From the NCBI RefSeq assembly GCF_016863615.1, contig NZ_BOPF01000004.1, positions 396,974 through 460,973 of the forward strand: a stretch of 64,000 bases of DNA, given 5' to 3'. This document shows, piece by piece, positions 54,474-64,000 of this stretch (position 1 is its first letter; the number at the start of each line of letters is the position of its first letter). Position numbers and translations under genes: made by a program. Source of the DNA: Virgisporangium aliadipatigenens (lineage in GTDB: Bacteria > Actinomycetota > Actinomycetes > Mycobacteriales > Micromonosporaceae). Below the pieces are notes generated by a model. The model was not told the DNA's origin. It did not search any database and worked only from the letters and a program-made list of their open reading frames with translations.

Positions 54474-57400
54474 CGGAACCTTCCGTAGGCCCCCCGGAAA
54501 CGCATCACGCCGCTCTGTTCGTACCGGGCGGCGATGCCCACCAGGAGCGCGCCCGTCGCGGCGAACAGCGCCAGCAGCACCCACCAGGGCAGCAGCCGGC
54601 CGACGAGGACGAGTTCGTGGGCGGCGGCCACGGCGGTGACGACGGCGCCGATCGTGACGGGTGCCTTGTGCTGGCGGATCGCGCCGAGCGCCACGGTCAG
54701 CACGGCCGCCACGATCAGGAGAACGCGACGCGCGGGGTCGGCGTCCGACGTCAGTACGATCACCAGCGTCGGGGCGAACGCCGCCACCAGCGCCGGCCCG
54801 TAGGCGAGCCAACTGCCCAGTTCGGGCCGGCGACGGATCTCCACCAGCCCGATGACCAGCGCCAATCCGGCGAACGGCAGCGTGTACGCCTCGGGCACCC
54901 CGACCTCGCCGCCGCGCAGCAGCAGCCAGATGGCCACCACCTCGGCCACGGCCGCCAGGATGATCAGGGTGCTGCGGTAGTTCTCGCCGCGGTTGGGGCG
55001 GATCGCCATCACGCCCAGGATCGTGCCGATCGCCAGGCACACCGACGCGGTGTACTGCGGCGCGCCGACGGTCAGCCCGACGGCCATGATCAGGCCGAGG
55101 TAGCCGCCGACCTCCAGGAGCTGCTGTTCGTTGGCGAGACTCGCCTCGCGCTCCCGATCGCCGCGGCGGATCCGCGGAAGAAGTGCGGCCGCCGCGATCA
55201 GCACGGTCGCGGCCACCAGCACCAGGAACGACGTCTGCCGCCCGGGCAGCCCGGCCGCCAGCCCCGACGCGACGGCCAGCCCGATCGCCGAACCGGCGAC
55301 GAACTGCCACGCGAACAGCCGTGACGTGGCGGTGCGCCCCTTGATCGCGCCGATCAGCCCGAAGAAGACGGTGCCGGCGAGCGTGCTGACGGTGGTGCCC
55401 GGGGTGGCGAGGCTGCCCGCGAACCCGGCACCGGCGGCGGCCAGCCCGATTACGAAGATCACCCGCCGGGCGATGTTCAGCTGGTGCCCCTCGTCGGAGG
55501 CCGGCGAGGGCGGTGGGGTCAGGGCCAGCCCGAGGCCGGAGATCACCGCCACGGCGAGCGCGGCCGTGTTCGCGACCGGCCACGGCGCGTCGAGCGCGTA
55601 CGGCGCGATCAGCAGCGTGATCGCGAAGCCGGGCGTGACGATGGCGACGGCGCGGTTGGCGATCCGTTCCCGGCTGGCGTCGACGCCGACGACGGCCAGC
55701 GCCGCGGCGAGGGTCAGCGCGGCGGCCGCGATCACGTCCGTCGGCGCGCCGACCCAGCCCTCGAACCAGCCGATGTCGGCTGACGTCGTCGGGTCGCCGG
55801 TCCAGACCCGGTCGGGATTCATCCACCGGTACGGGCCGAGCAGCGCGGCCGCGATCGCCGGTGCGAGCACGACGAGCGCGAGCACCGCCGCGATTCCGCT
55901 GGTCGCGGCGACCCCGTTGGCGAATCCGCCGCGCACGCGGGTGGGCCGCCAGATCCGTGCGGGCGGGCCGGGCACCCGGTCGGGGCGCCAGCCGGTCGCC
56001 GGGGCCCAGCCGGCCACGACCGGCTCGTTGCGGACCCGGACGAGTTCCGCGAGAACGCCGAAGAGCGCGGCCGCCGCCGCGTAGACGGCCGCGGGCAGGT
56101 CGGTGGCGAACGAGGTCAGCGCCGCGAACGTCGCCGAGCCGGCCACACCCGCGGAGATGTACGGCAGGTACATGGGCGCGGCCCGGCGGCACAGCACCCC
56201 GGCCAGGGCGAGCCCGAGCGCGGCACCGGCGAGCGCGGCCGTCACGGGAACGTCGTTGCGGGCCGTGATCGTCGCGGAGAACGCCGCGCAGGCGCCGGAG
56301 AGCGCGGCGACCGCACCCCCGACGGCGGCGCCGCCGACGAGGGGCAGGTGGAGGCGTTCTCCGGTGTCGATGTGCTCCTCGTCCTGCGCCGCCGCGCGCG
56401 AACGGTCCACCAGCCAGCCGGCCATCGCGACCATCACGCCGACGGTGACGAGTCCGATGAGCGTGCCGGCCGTGGCGCCGGAGTTCACCAGACTGGCGAT
56501 GACGGTGTAGACGCCGACGGCCGCGGCGACCCCGACCCGGACGAACCCGGTCCGTGGCTCGGTCGCGATGACGGCCGCACCGCCGAGGAACATCACGGTG
56601 AAGAGCCCGACGACGAGCACCGCCGACCAGTCGAGCCCGAAGTTGACCGGCGCCGCGACGACGGCGAGCCCGAGCAGCACCGCGGCGGCGTCGTCCCCGA
56701 ACGGCCGCGGCATGCCGATCGCGGCCGCGGCGGCGAGCACCAGCAGCGCGACCGGTGCCTGCCAGCCCCACGTCGTGTACTCGTAGGCGGTGCGTTCCCA
56801 CTCGGCGGCGAGCGGCGCGTTCCAGATCGGCGTGGCCGCGCGCACGACGCCGATCGCCGCGCCGAGGGCCGCCCACCCGCCGAGGGCCGCGCAGATCGCG
56901 CCGACGGCGGCGCCACCGGCGACCGGCCCGCGCCGCCAGCCGGCCGGCAGCGACCGGGCGGCGAGGGCGGTGGCCAGGACGAGGGCGGCCAGGACGAAGA
57001 GTTCGGCGCCGGGCAGGGCGAGCGCGGCCGCGCGGGCCAGGGCGCCGATGCCGGCGACGGTGACCGCGGCGGCGGCGACGTCGGGGCCCTCGAGCCGCTG
57101 CCCGAAGATGAACCACTCGTCCATCGTGGGCGCGAGCCACAGCAGGATGGCGCTGCCGAGCAGCAGCAGCGCGACGGCGATGTCGAGCGTCTGCGCGCCG
57201 TCGACGATCAGCGCGGCGACGGCGACGAGCACAGCGGCCGCGGTCGCGCCGGCGAGGATCGGCGGGCTGCTGCGCCGCCGGGCCACCTGCACCAGGGCCG
57301 TGTACGCCAGCACGGCGGCCAGCGCCAGGAACGTCGCCACGAGCACTGCCGTGGCCCCGAAGTCCTCGTCGCGCCCGTACACCGTCGCGGCCACGAACGC

Positions 57401-60217
57401 CGCCACCGCTCCCGGGAACGCGAACGCCGCCCCGCCGGCCGCGGCGTCGGCCGCCCAGCGGGAGACCATCTCGGCGCGCGGATCGGTGCGCGCGGCCCGC
57501 GGGCCGTAGGCGAGTGCGAAGCCGGCGACCGCGATGGCGGCCAGGGCGAGCGTCGTCGCGGCCGGGCGGGTCAGTCCGGCGGCGACGGCCCAGACGCCGA
57601 GCAGCAGCGCCGCGCCGAGGCAGACCGCCGCCGTGCGTGCGGCCGACCCGAGTCCCGGCCCGTCGACCGGGGCGATTCTGTCCGATGTGGACGTTCGCGT
57701 CGGGTCGATCCGGATCTGCGCGCTCTCCAGCGGGTCGATGCTTATTTCCGGGGGAACGTCATGAGCCTGCCGCTGCGCCGTTCGCGTGGTGCCCACGTGC
57801 AGCGCCGCCGCCCCGGCCGCGATCGCCACGACCATCGCCACGGCCGGCGTGAGCATCCAGTTGAGGTGCAGCGCGGCGGGTGCCGTCAACGCCGTGACCG
57901 CCGCGCCACCGACGACCGCCTCGATCCGGTACTGCCACGGGAACAGCAGCGCGGCCGCGCAGGTGAGCAGCAGCGCGGCGGCCGGGATCTGCCAGGTGGC
58001 GCCCTCGGCCATCTCGGCCACCCGCTGGGTGTACGTGTCGAGGCTGGTCTTCCAGTAGGGAGCCGCGGCGCGGATCGGGGCCCCGGCGGCCGGCGCGGCG
58101 GTGTTGAGCAGGAAGACCGCCGTCACGGCCGCGGCGGCGGTGCCCGCCCAGGCCGGCCCGCGGCGCGCGTGGTCCGGCAGGAACGGCACCACGATCGCGA
58201 CCAGCGCGAGCGCACCGGCGGCGAAGACCAGCGTGTACCCGGGAACGGTCACCGCGGCCACGCGCGCCGCCGAGATCACGACCGCCAGGACGGCCAGGCC
58301 GGCGCTGACGTCGGCGACCGGTGTGCGCCGCGACTGGACGGCACCGGCGATGCCGAGCGCGGCGGTCAGCACGACGGCGGTCGCGGCGCGGGTCACGTCG
58401 CCGGCGTTCTCCGCCCGGATCAGCGCCGCCACCCCGAACGCCCCGGCCAGCGCGTAGGCCACCGCGAACAGCACCCATGCGGCGTCGCGCAGGAACCGGG
58501 CCCCGCTCAGTTCGCCCGGCAGCACGACGGCGCCGAAGAGGGAACGGCCCCGGTTGAGCGCGACGGCGAGCGCGAGGTCCATGGCGGCGACGCCGGTCAG
58601 CGCGATGGCCCACCCGGTCGGGCCCTCGATCCAGCGGTACGCCAGCAGCGGGATCACCGGCTGGAGCACGATCAGCGTGGTGTACCGCGGGGCGAGCAGA
58701 TGCGTGCCCAGCTCGTAGCCCACCGCGACGGCGGCCGTCACCAGGCACACCACGGCGAAGTACACCGGCGTCGGGATGAACGCCCCGCCGAAGAGGTTCT
58801 CCGACCAGGCGACGTACCCGTCGAGCAGCACGAGCAGCAGCGCGACGGCGGCGAGCGTCTCGGCGGTGGCCACCAGCCCGCGTCGCGCGAGGGCGACCGG
58901 CAGTGCGAGCACGGCGACGGTGACGAGGGTCAGCAGCGCCATCCGCCCGAACGGAGGCAGGCTCGTGAACGCCACCGTGAGCACGATCGCCGCCCCGGCC
59001 AGGAGGAGGCCGCCGAGTGCGAAGAGCACGGTCTGGGTGGTGGTGCGGCTGGTCTCCGCGCCGAGGAGGCGGCTGCGCGGCGTCCGCGGAACGTCGTCCT
59101 CCAGCGGCATCACGCGCGGGCGTCGCGGGTCGTCGGGCCGCTCGCGCTCGCCGAAGCCACCGGGGCCGCCCGGCCCTCCGGGACCGCCGGGGCCACCCGG
59201 TCCGCCCGGGCCTCCGGGGCCACCGGGTCGGCGTGGGCCGCGTCCGCCGGGCCCGCGTCCGCCCGGGCCGCCGGGGCCGCGCCCGCCCGGTGGGTTGGGG
59301 CCCGCCGTGCCGCCCGGCCTGCCGGCGGTGGTCGCCCCGCCACCTCCCGCGCCGCCGGCCCGCCCGGTCGGGGTGGTGGCCGCGCTTCCCGGCCGGTCGC
59401 TGCCCGCGCCGCCGGCCCGGCTGACCGGCCCGGTTGCGCCGCTGCCCGGCTCGCCGAATCCCGCTGCGCCGGCTCGGCTGACCGACGCGGGGTCGCCGCC
59501 ACGCGTCCTGCCGGCCCGGCCGGTCGGAGTGGTGCCGGCATTCCCTGCGTCGTCGCGGGCTGCCGCGCCCGCCCGGTCGCCCGGCGGCGGGTCGCCGACG
59601 TACGCGGCCCCGCCGCTCTCGGCGCCGCTGCGGGCAGAGGGTGCCGTGCCGGCCCGGGAGCCGGCGTGGGGCTGCCCGGGACCGCCGGAGCCCGCGGAAG
59701 GCCCGATCGGATCGGACGACGAGGGTCCGGGACGTCGGGAGGCGACGGGGGCGAGGTCGTCAGTGGTGCCGTCGGCATCGTCGATGACGTCGTCGGTGCG
59801 CTGCCGCCCGGGCACCAGCGGAAGGCCGTCCGAAGTGGACGGTCGGCGCGGCACGCTCTCCGTCTCGATCTCGGAGAACGCCGGTACCCCGTCGCCCGCG
59901 GCCGGTGTGGCGTCGGCCACATGGTCGTTCGCGGGGCGGCGGCGCCGGATCCCGAACCGGGGCCGCTGCGGCTGCTCCTCGGCCGGACGCACGCTGCGGC
60001 GCGCCGCGTCCCGCTGGGCGGAGGCGTCGGCGAGCTGCTGCCGCAGCGCCTTCTGCTCGTCGGTCAGCCGGCGCTTCTTCGACTCCAACGCCGCGACCCA
60101 GCGCTGAAGTCGCGCGAGTTTTGCCAGTTCAGGCTCGATGGGGCGGCCGCAGTGCGGGCAGGATTCGGCCTCGTTGGGCACCGCACCGTTGCAATAGGGG
60201 CACGGGTACGAATCCAC
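54470..60217 (-). CDS. Giant polytopic membrane protein with N-terminal zinc ribbon (SCO7613-type)
   Basis: 1915 residues. Residues 6-23 form a zinc ribbon (CPYC...CPHC), followed by a coiled coil (~30-80), then ~300 residues of Pro/Gly/Arg/Ala low complexity including about nine GGP collagen-like repeats (59160-59240 in DNA). From ~residue 390 to 1890 there are some 40-50 hydrophobic segments with short loops. This organisation matches SCO7613-type actinobacterial membrane proteins, of unknown function. GTG at 60217 with GGGAGGAG upstream is the start. The gene is intact and the largest in the window. Confidence 0.8.
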   Translation of the reverse strand: MDSYPCPYCNGAVPNEAESCPHCGRPIEPELAKLARLQRWVAALESKKRRLTDEQKALRQQLADASAQRDAARRSVRPAEEQPQRPRFGIRRRRPANDHVADATPAAGDGVPAFSEIETESVPRRPSTSDGLPLVPGRQRTDDVIDDADGTTDDLAPVASRRPGPSSSDPIGPSAGSGGPGQPHAGSRAGTAPSARSGAESGGAAYVGDPPPGDRAGAAARDDAGNAGTTPTGRAGRTRGGDPASVSRAGAAGFGEPGSGATGPVSRAGGAGSDRPGSAATTPTGRAGGAGGGGATTAGRPGGTAGPNPPGGRGPGGPGGRGPGGRGPRRPGGPGGPGGPGGPGGPGGPGGPGGFGERERPDDPRRPRVMPLEDDVPRTPRSRLLGAETSRTTTQTVLFALGGLLLAGAAIVLTVAFTSLPPFGRMALLTLVTVAVLALPVALARRGLVATAETLAAVALLLVLLDGYVAWSENLFGGAFIPTPVYFAVVCLVTAAVAVGYELGTHLLAPRYTTLIVLQPVIPLLAYRWIEGPTGWAIALTGVAAMDLALAVALNRGRSLFGAVVLPGELSGARFLRDAAWVLFAVAYALAGAFGVAALIRAENAGDVTRAATAVVLTAALGIAGAVQSRRTPVADVSAGLAVLAVVISAARVAAVTVPGYTLVFAAGALALVAIVVPFLPDHARRGPAWAGTAAAAVTAVFLLNTAAPAAGAPIRAAAPYWKTSLDTYTQRVAEMAEGATWQIPAAALLLTCAAALLFPWQYRIEAVVGGAAVTALTAPAALHLNWMLTPAVAMVVAIAAGAAALHVGTTRTAQRQAHDVPPEISIDPLESAQIRIDPTRTSTSDRIAPVDGPGLGSAARTAAVCLGAALLLGVWAVAAGLTRPAATTLALAAIAVAGFALAYGPRAARTDPRAEMVSRWAADAAAGGAAFAFPGAVAAFVAATVYGRDEDFGATAVLVATFLALAAVLAYTALVQVARRRSSPPILAGATAAAVLVAVAALIVDGAQTLDIAVALLLLGSAILLWLAPTMDEWFIFGQRLEGPDVAAAAVTVAGIGALARAAALALPGAELFVLAALVLATALAARSLPAGWRRGPVAGGAAVGAICAALGGWAALGAAIGVVRAATPIWNAPLAAEWERTAYEYTTWGWQAPVALLVLAAAAAIGMPRPFGDDAAAVLLGLAVVAAPVNFGLDWSAVLVVGLFTVMFLGGAAVIATEPRTGFVRVGVAAAVGVYTVIASLVNSGATAGTLIGLVTVGVMVAMAGWLVDRSRAAAQDEEHIDTGERLHLPLVGGAAVGGAVAALSGACAAFSATITARNDVPVTAALAGAALGLALAGVLCRRAAPMYLPYISAGVAGSATFAALTSFATDLPAAVYAAAAALFGVLAELVRVRNEPVVAGWAPATGWRPDRVPGPPARIWRPTRVRGGFANGVAATSGIAAVLALVVLAPAIAAALLGPYRWMNPDRVWTGDPTTSADIGWFEGWVGAPTDVIAAAALTLAAALAVVGVDASRERIANRAVAIVTPGFAITLLIAPYALDAPWPVANTAALAVAVISGLGLALTPPPSPASDEGHQLNIARRVIFVIGLAAAGAGFAGSLATPGTTVSTLAGTVFFGLIGAIKGRTATSRLFAWQFVAGSAIGLAVASGLAAGLPGRQTSFLVLVAATVLIAAAALLPRIRRGDREREASLANEQQLLEVGGYLGLIMAVGLTVGAPQYTASVCLAIGTILGVMAIRPNRGENYRSTLIILAAVAEVVAIWLLLRGGEVGVPEAYTLPFAGLALVIGLVEIRRRPELGSWLAYGPALVAAFAPTLVIVLTSDADPARRVLLIVAAVLTVALGAIRQHKAPVTIGAVVTAVAAAHELVLVGRLLPWWVLLALFAATGALLVGIAARYEQSGVMRFRGAYGRFR

Positions 60218-60328
60218 GCCGCTCCTCCCAGGCTCAGCCCGCCACAGGCCTTCCAGGAAGAATGCCGTGTTTCACCGGGCGAGGGAAGTATCCCAGGCGA
60301 TCATCAATCGCGCTGGGTCGCAACGCGC

Positions 60329-61747
60329 CTACTGTGCGGGGCGGCCCATCGCGCGGAACTCCCAGCCGGCCCGCCGCCAGACGGTGGCATCGAGGCAGTT
60401 CCGGCCGTCGATGACCTTCTTTCCGGCGACGATCTCACCGAGGACGGCCGGGTCCGCGTTGCGGAACTCCTCCCACTCGGTCAGCACGCACACCAGGTCG
60501 GCACCGGTCACGGCGTCCACAATGGACTTCGAGTACGTGGCCTCGCTGACCTCGCGGCTGGCGTTGTCCATGCCCTCCGGGTCGTAGATGTACACGTCGG
60601 CGCCACTGCGCGTGAGCTTGCGCGCCACCGACAGGGCGGGCGAGTCGCGCACGTCGTCGGAGTTCGGCTTGAACGTCGCACCGAGCACCGCGATGCGCGT
60701 GCCCGACAGGTCCGGTCCGTTGGGCCCGAACGGCCGGTCCAGCAGTTCGGCCGAGAGCTGCACGATCCGCTGGCGGCGGCGCTGGTTGATCAGGTCCACC
60801 TCGTGCAGGAACCGCAGCGCCTCGCCGACGCCCAGCTCCTGCGCCCGCGCCTGGAACGCCCGGATGTCCTTCGGCAGGCAGCCGCCGCCGAACCCGATGC
60901 CGGCCCGCAGGAACTTGTTGCCGATGCGCTGGTCGTAGCCGATCGAACGGGCCAGCATCGTGACGTCGGCGCCGGCCGCCTCGCAGATCTCCGCCATCGC
61001 GTTGATGAACGAGATCTTCGTGGCGAGGAACGCGTTGGCCGCCACCTTGACCAGTTCGGCCGTCGCGAAGTCCGTCACGACGACCGGCACCTCGCGATCC
61101 TCCGTCGTGGCGAGGTCGAACAGCGCCTTGTGCGCCTCGTACAGCAGGCCCACGGCCCACTCCGACTTGACGCCGAAGATGACGCGGTTGGGCCGCAGCA
61201 CGTCCTCGACGGCGAAGCCCTCCTGCAGGAACTCGGGGCTCCACGCCACCTCGACGCCGGACTCGCCCGGGGCGTGCCGGCGCACGAGCTGCTCGACCCA
61301 TTCCGCCGTCCCCACCGGAACGGTCGACTTGCCCACGATCAGCGCCTTGCGGTGCAGGTGCTGGGCGAGGCCGGTGACAGCGCTCTCGACGTAGGACAGG
61401 TCGGCCGCCATGCCGTCGGCGCGCTGCGGGGTGCCCACGCAGATGAAGTGCACGTCGCCGAACTCGGCCACCTCTTCCATGGAGGTGGTGAAGCGCAGCC
61501 GGCCGCCGGCCAGGTTCTTGCGCAGCAACTCGTCGAGCCCGGGCTCGTGGAACGGAACCTCGCCCTTGCCCAGCCGTTCGATCTTGGCCTGGTCGACATC
61601 GAAGCCGATGACCTCGTAACCCAGTTCGGCGAAGCAGATCGCGTAGGTCGCGCCGAGATAGCCGGTACCGAGGAACGTCAATCGGGGCCGCGGCGCGCCG
61701 GAGGGGGCTGCCACGGTCGGACGCGGGCTCGGGAACTGGATCGTCAC
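60329..61747 (-). CDS. UDP-glucose/GDP-mannose dehydrogenase family protein, probably UDP-glucose 6-dehydrogenase
   Basis: 472 residues. Oxidises UDP-glucose to UDP-glucuronate with two NAD+, supplying acidic surface sugars. It has the Rossmann start RLTFLGTGYLGATYAICFAELG, KSTVPVGTAEWVEQL, the central helix NAFLATKISFINAMAEICE, the catalytic cysteine in GFGGGCLPKDIRAF and the C-terminal domain with VLGATFKPNSDDVRDSPAL. GTG at 61747 with GGAG 6 bp upstream is preferred over the ATG at 61825. UDP-glucose is favoured over GDP-mannose by general resemblance only. Confidence 0.88.
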   Translation of the reverse strand: MTIQFPSPRPTVAAPSGAPRPRLTFLGTGYLGATYAICFAELGYEVIGFDVDQAKIERLGKGEVPFHEPGLDELLRKNLAGGRLRFTTSMEEVAEFGDVHFICVGTPQRADGMAADLSYVESAVTGLAQHLHRKALIVGKSTVPVGTAEWVEQLVRRHAPGESGVEVAWSPEFLQEGFAVEDVLRPNRVIFGVKSEWAVGLLYEAHKALFDLATTEDREVPVVVTDFATAELVKVAANAFLATKISFINAMAEICEAAGADVTMLARSIGYDQRIGNKFLRAGIGFGGGCLPKDIRAFQARAQELGVGEALRFLHEVDLINQRRRQRIVQLSAELLDRPFGPNGPDLSGTRIAVLGATFKPNSDDVRDSPALSVARKLTRSGADVYIYDPEGMDNASREVSEATYSKSIVDAVTGADLVCVLTEWEEFRNADPAVLGEIVAGKKVIDGRNCLDATVWRRAGWEFRAMGRPAQ

Positions 61748-61920
61748 GCGGTCTCCAACTCGGGTTGGCGCCGGGTCGCGGCAGCTAGGCGGCTCTTCCA
61801 CTGTGACGATGTCCGGGGTTGGCAACGTCGCTCGGGGAAGGATAGCGGCAGGTTCGACCGTACGTCTCCGACCCGAGGTTACTCATGAGTAGACTCGTGC
61901 CGAGGGGAGGGGTGCGGCAC

Positions 61921-63069
61921 ATGTTCGATGTCTATCGCGTACCCGAGGACCATGAGGCGCTGCGTGAGGCGGTGCGGTCCCTGTGTGACGGAAAGGTGGC
62001 GCCCAACGCGGCGACCGCCGACGCAAAGTCGGAGTTCCCACAGGGCTCGTACGACGCCCTGCGCGCCGCCGACTTCCACGCGCCGCACGTGCCCGTCGAG
62101 TACGGCGGCGCGGGCGCTGATGCGCTGGCCACGGCCATCGTGATCGAGGAGGTGGCGCGGGCGTGCGCGTCCACGTCGCTGGTTCCTGCGGTCAACAAGC
62201 TCGGCACCATGCCACTGCTCCTTTCCGGCTCGGCGGAGCTCAAACAGCGTTACCTGCCGCCGGTGGCGCGGGGCGAGGCGATGTTCTCCTACTGCCTCTC
62301 CGAGCCGGAGGCCGGCAGCGATGCCGCGTCGATGCGCACCCGGGCCGAACGCGACGGGGATCACTACGTGCTCAACGGCGCCAAGCGCTGGATCACCAAC
62401 GCCGGGTTGTCCGAGTACTACACGGTGTTCGCCGTGACCGATCCGGGCGCCGGCAGCCGGGGCATCTCGGCGTTCGTGGTGGAGAAGTCGGACCACGGCG
62501 TCAGTTTCGGGGCACCGGAGAAGAAACTCGGCATGAAGGGCTCGCCGACCCGCGAGGTCTTCTTCGACAACGTTCGAATTCCGGCCGATCGGATGATCGG
62601 TTCGCCCGGCACCGGGTTCGGCTCGGCGATGCGCACGCTCGACCACACGCGCGTCACGATCGCCGCCCAGGCGGTCGGCATCGCCCAGGGTGCGCTCGAC
62701 GTGGCCAGCGGCTACGTCCAGGAACGCAAGCAGTTCGGCCGGCCGGTCGCCGAGTTCCAGGGCGTGCAGTTCATGCTGGCCGACATGGCGATGGCCCTGG
62801 AGTCGGCCCGCCAGATGACCTACGCGGCGGCGGCCCGCAGCGAGCGCGACGACCCCGACCTGACCTACTTCGGCGCGGCCGCCAAGTGCGTGGCCTCCGA
62901 CGCTGCCATGAAGATCACCACCGACGCGGTGCAGCTGCTCGGCGGGTACGGCTACACGACCGACTTCCCGGTCGAACGCATGATGCGCGACGCCAAGCTG
63001 ACCCAGATCTACGAGGGCACCAACCAGGTGCAGCGCATCGTGGTCGCCCGCCGGCTCCTCAGAGGCTGA
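61921..63069 (+). CDS. Acyl-CoA dehydrogenase
   Basis: 382-residue FAD enzyme catalysing alpha,beta-dehydrogenation of acyl-CoA. It shows [33 protein letters not shown], the helix [42 protein letters not shown] and the catalytic Glu in [13 protein letters not shown] at 61921 has the G-rich GAGGGGAGGGG ~9 bp upstream and gives the family start [15 protein letters not shown]. The ATG at 61885 is less likely. It resembles mycobacterial FadE25-type enzymes. Confidence 0.92.
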   Translation: MFDVYRVPEDHEALREAVRSLCDGKVAPNAATADAKSEFPQGSYDALRAADFHAPHVPVEYGGAGADALATAIVIEEVARACASTSLVPAVNKLGTMPLLLSGSAELKQRYLPPVARGEAMFSYCLSEPEAGSDAASMRTRAERDGDHYVLNGAKRWITNAGLSEYYTVFAVTDPGAGSRGISAFVVEKSDHGVSFGAPEKKLGMKGSPTREVFFDNVRIPADRMIGSPGTGFGSAMRTLDHTRVTIAAQAVGIAQGALDVASGYVQERKQFGRPVAEFQGVQFMLADMAMALESARQMTYAAAARSERDDPDLTYFGAAAKCVASDAAMKITTDAVQLLGGYGYTTDFPVERMMRDAKLTQIYEGTNQVQRIVVARRLLRG

Positions 63070-63088
63070 CTCAGAAGCGGGCTGAGGG

Positions 63089-63676
63089 TCAGAGGCGGCG
63101 GGTCGTCTCGGAATCGGCCGACGGCGACCCGCCCCACGGCGGCGGATCCGGCTGGTACGACGGCGGCCCGCTGTACGGCGTGCCGAGCGGCGGGTACTGC
63201 GGCTGCCCGTAGTCGACGGTGCCGTAGTCCTGCGGCGGGGCCGAGACCGGCGGCGTCGACTGCTGCGGCAGCGGCGCGAGTGCCGCCATCGGCGTGTACC
63301 GGCGCCAGCGATCCACCATGAACACCGTCGCCAGCAACGGCAGCGCGAAGACCGCCAGGAGCGGCACGGCGCCGATGCGGCTCGAGTCCAGGATCACGTC
63401 CGGAACGGTGCGGGTGAAGCCCGACGGGTCGGCGTGCAGCCACCCGTACGCCCCGAGGAAGACCGCCCCGACGAGGAACGGCCCGAGCGGCGACAGCCGG
63501 GGCAGCACCATCAGCGCGTAGGCAAGACCCGCGCCCGCGCCGCAGATGAGTCCGACGACCGTGTCGAGCGACCATCCGGAACCCGGCACGCCGGTCTTGT
63601 CGAGGAAGATTCCGAGCAGAAGGTAGGCGGCGGCGCCGAGCACCAGCGCGACGACGAGGCTCAACAGGTGGCGCAC
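63089..63676 (-). CDS. Membrane protein with Pro/Tyr-rich C-terminal tail, 195 aa
   Basis: Four hydrophobic segments in the first ~125 residues (LLSLVVALVLGAAAYLLLGIF, TVVGLICGAGAGLAYALMVL, GPFLVGAVFLGAYGWL, VPLLAVFALPLLATVFMV), then a proline/tyrosine-rich cytoplasmic tail (PPQDYGTVDYGQPQYPP, PSYQPDPPPWGG). Unknown family. ATG at 63676. It lies downstream of, and on the same strand as, the truncated frame at the window edge. Confidence 0.7.
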   Translation of the reverse strand: MRHLLSLVVALVLGAAAYLLLGIFLDKTGVPGSGWSLDTVVGLICGAGAGLAYALMVLPRLSPLGPFLVGAVFLGAYGWLHADPSGFTRTVPDVILDSSRIGAVPLLAVFALPLLATVFMVDRWRRYTPMAALAPLPQQSTPPVSAPPQDYGTVDYGQPQYPPLGTPYSGPPSYQPDPPPWGGSPSADSETTRRL

Positions 63677-63780
63677 GGCCCACCTCCCGTATGGGTGCCG
63701 TTACGCCCCGACGGTACCGCTTACGCGCCCGTCCGCTCCCGGTCGATCCGAGGCGTGTCCTGCCGATCGCAGGAGATGCC

Positions 63781-64000
63781 TCAGTCGGCGGGCGGGCGGG
63801 GCGGTGCCGTCCACGGGCCGATGTCTTCGCGGGTGGTGCGGCGTTCGGCCTCGCCGTTGACCAGCGGCCGGTCGCTGAGCGGGTTGACGCGGCGCACCGG
63901 CGGGGTCTCCGGCTCCGGCGCGGCCTCCGGCTCGGGAGCCGCGTGCCGCGGGCGGTCGCCCGCCGGTGGCCCGACCGGAGCGGCGGGTGCCGCCGGCGCC
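63781..64000 (-). CDS. C-terminal part of a Pro/Glu-rich protein (start outside the window)
   Basis: An open frame runs from the window edge to TGA at 63781-63783, about 73 codons. It reads Pro/Ala/Glu-rich (HAAPEPEAAPEPETPPVRRV), then NPLSDRPLVNGEAERRTTRE and DIGPWTAPPRPPAD. The frame has no internal start codon because the gene begins beyond the window. Family unknown, though the low-complexity tail resembles those of membrane or cell-division proteins. It may be in one operon with the preceding membrane protein gene. Confidence 0.45.
   Translation of the reverse strand, partial: APAAPAAPVGPPAGDRPRHAAPEPEAAPEPETPPVRRVNPLSDRPLVNGEAERRTTREDIGPWTAPPRPPAD

Noticed and set aside
59150..59260. 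Short tandem repeats resembling a CRISPR or satellite
   Set aside because: They are in-frame GGP codon repeats within the giant membrane protein and have no spacers.
56348..61888. A 1846-codon open frame on the plus strand, rich in Arg, Gly and Glu
   Set aside because: It is antisense to the SCO7613-type gene and the dehydrogenase. GC-rich codon bias leaves opposite frames open, and the translation has no domains or membrane segments.

Overview
The window is GC-rich actinomycete DNA with dense genes, GTG/TTG starts and many start codons that follow a TANNNT box by only 6-9 bp. It most likely comes from the Micromonosporaceae or a close relative. That placement is an inference from three things: the gene families (SigE-family sigma factor, SCO7613-type membrane protein, DUF501, DUF4307, mycothiol enzyme Mca), gene orders shared with mycobacteria (eno-ftsB-DUF501-ppx; cbs...metB...greA-DUF4307-mca), and a bldA-like tRNA-Leu(UAA). 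Most of the content is chromosomal core. No prophage, transposase, CRISPR array or biosynthetic cluster was seen.

Layout. 1-2.0 kb: end of a membrane protein, a SurA-like lipoprotein and MazG. 2.0-2.65 kb: a broken 5-formyltetrahydrofolate cyclo-ligase-like gene, followed by a near-perfect 55-bp hairpin. 2.7-7.5 kb: an EamA exporter divergent from a MocR/PdxR-type regulator, a DUF885 protein and a lipoprotein. 7.6-11.7 kb: eno, ftsB-like gene, DUF501, an ArgA-like acetyltransferase and ppx. 11.7-15.2 kb: small proteins of unknown function, a proline-rich membrane protein, dienelactone hydrolase and a family 5-like uracil-DNA glycosylase. 15.2-19.7 kb: a DUF4129 / membrane protein / MoxR / DUF58 / membrane protein operon with a repeated hairpin element at three junctions. 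19.9-25.3 kb: a secreted subtilase with a tryptophan-rich tail, a TerD-vWA fusion and a type II NADH dehydrogenase.

25.3-26.1 kb is the largest gap, with operator-like dyads and a possible folded RNA, leading to a secreted S33 peptidase. 27.9-31.2 kb: a polytopic membrane protein, tRNA-Leu(UAA), a Bax inhibitor-like protein and a small protein. 31.4-36.4 kb: thiolase with two SGNH hydrolases, DUF1232, and an ECF sigma factor with its membrane partner. 36.4-48.7 kb: transsulfuration and thiol metabolism (cbs, metB, msrA, mca) interspersed with a trypsin-like protease, MarR/cupin pair, truncated Hsp70, HIT protein, amidase, threonine dehydratase, greA and DUF4307. 48.9-54.5 kb: a GGDEF-EAL membrane protein, DUF998, a protein of unknown function, purK and purE. 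54.5-64 kb: a giant SCO7613-type membrane protein, UDP-glucose dehydrogenase, acyl-CoA dehydrogenase, a membrane protein and a truncated reading frame at the edge.

The parts most worth following up are non-canonical: two repeat families (one MITE-like, one hairpin-bearing and confined to the MoxR operon), TTA codons near the 5' ends of two genes in the same window as the tRNA that reads them, a glycosylase gene without a normal start codon, and the structured 25.3-26.1 kb gap.
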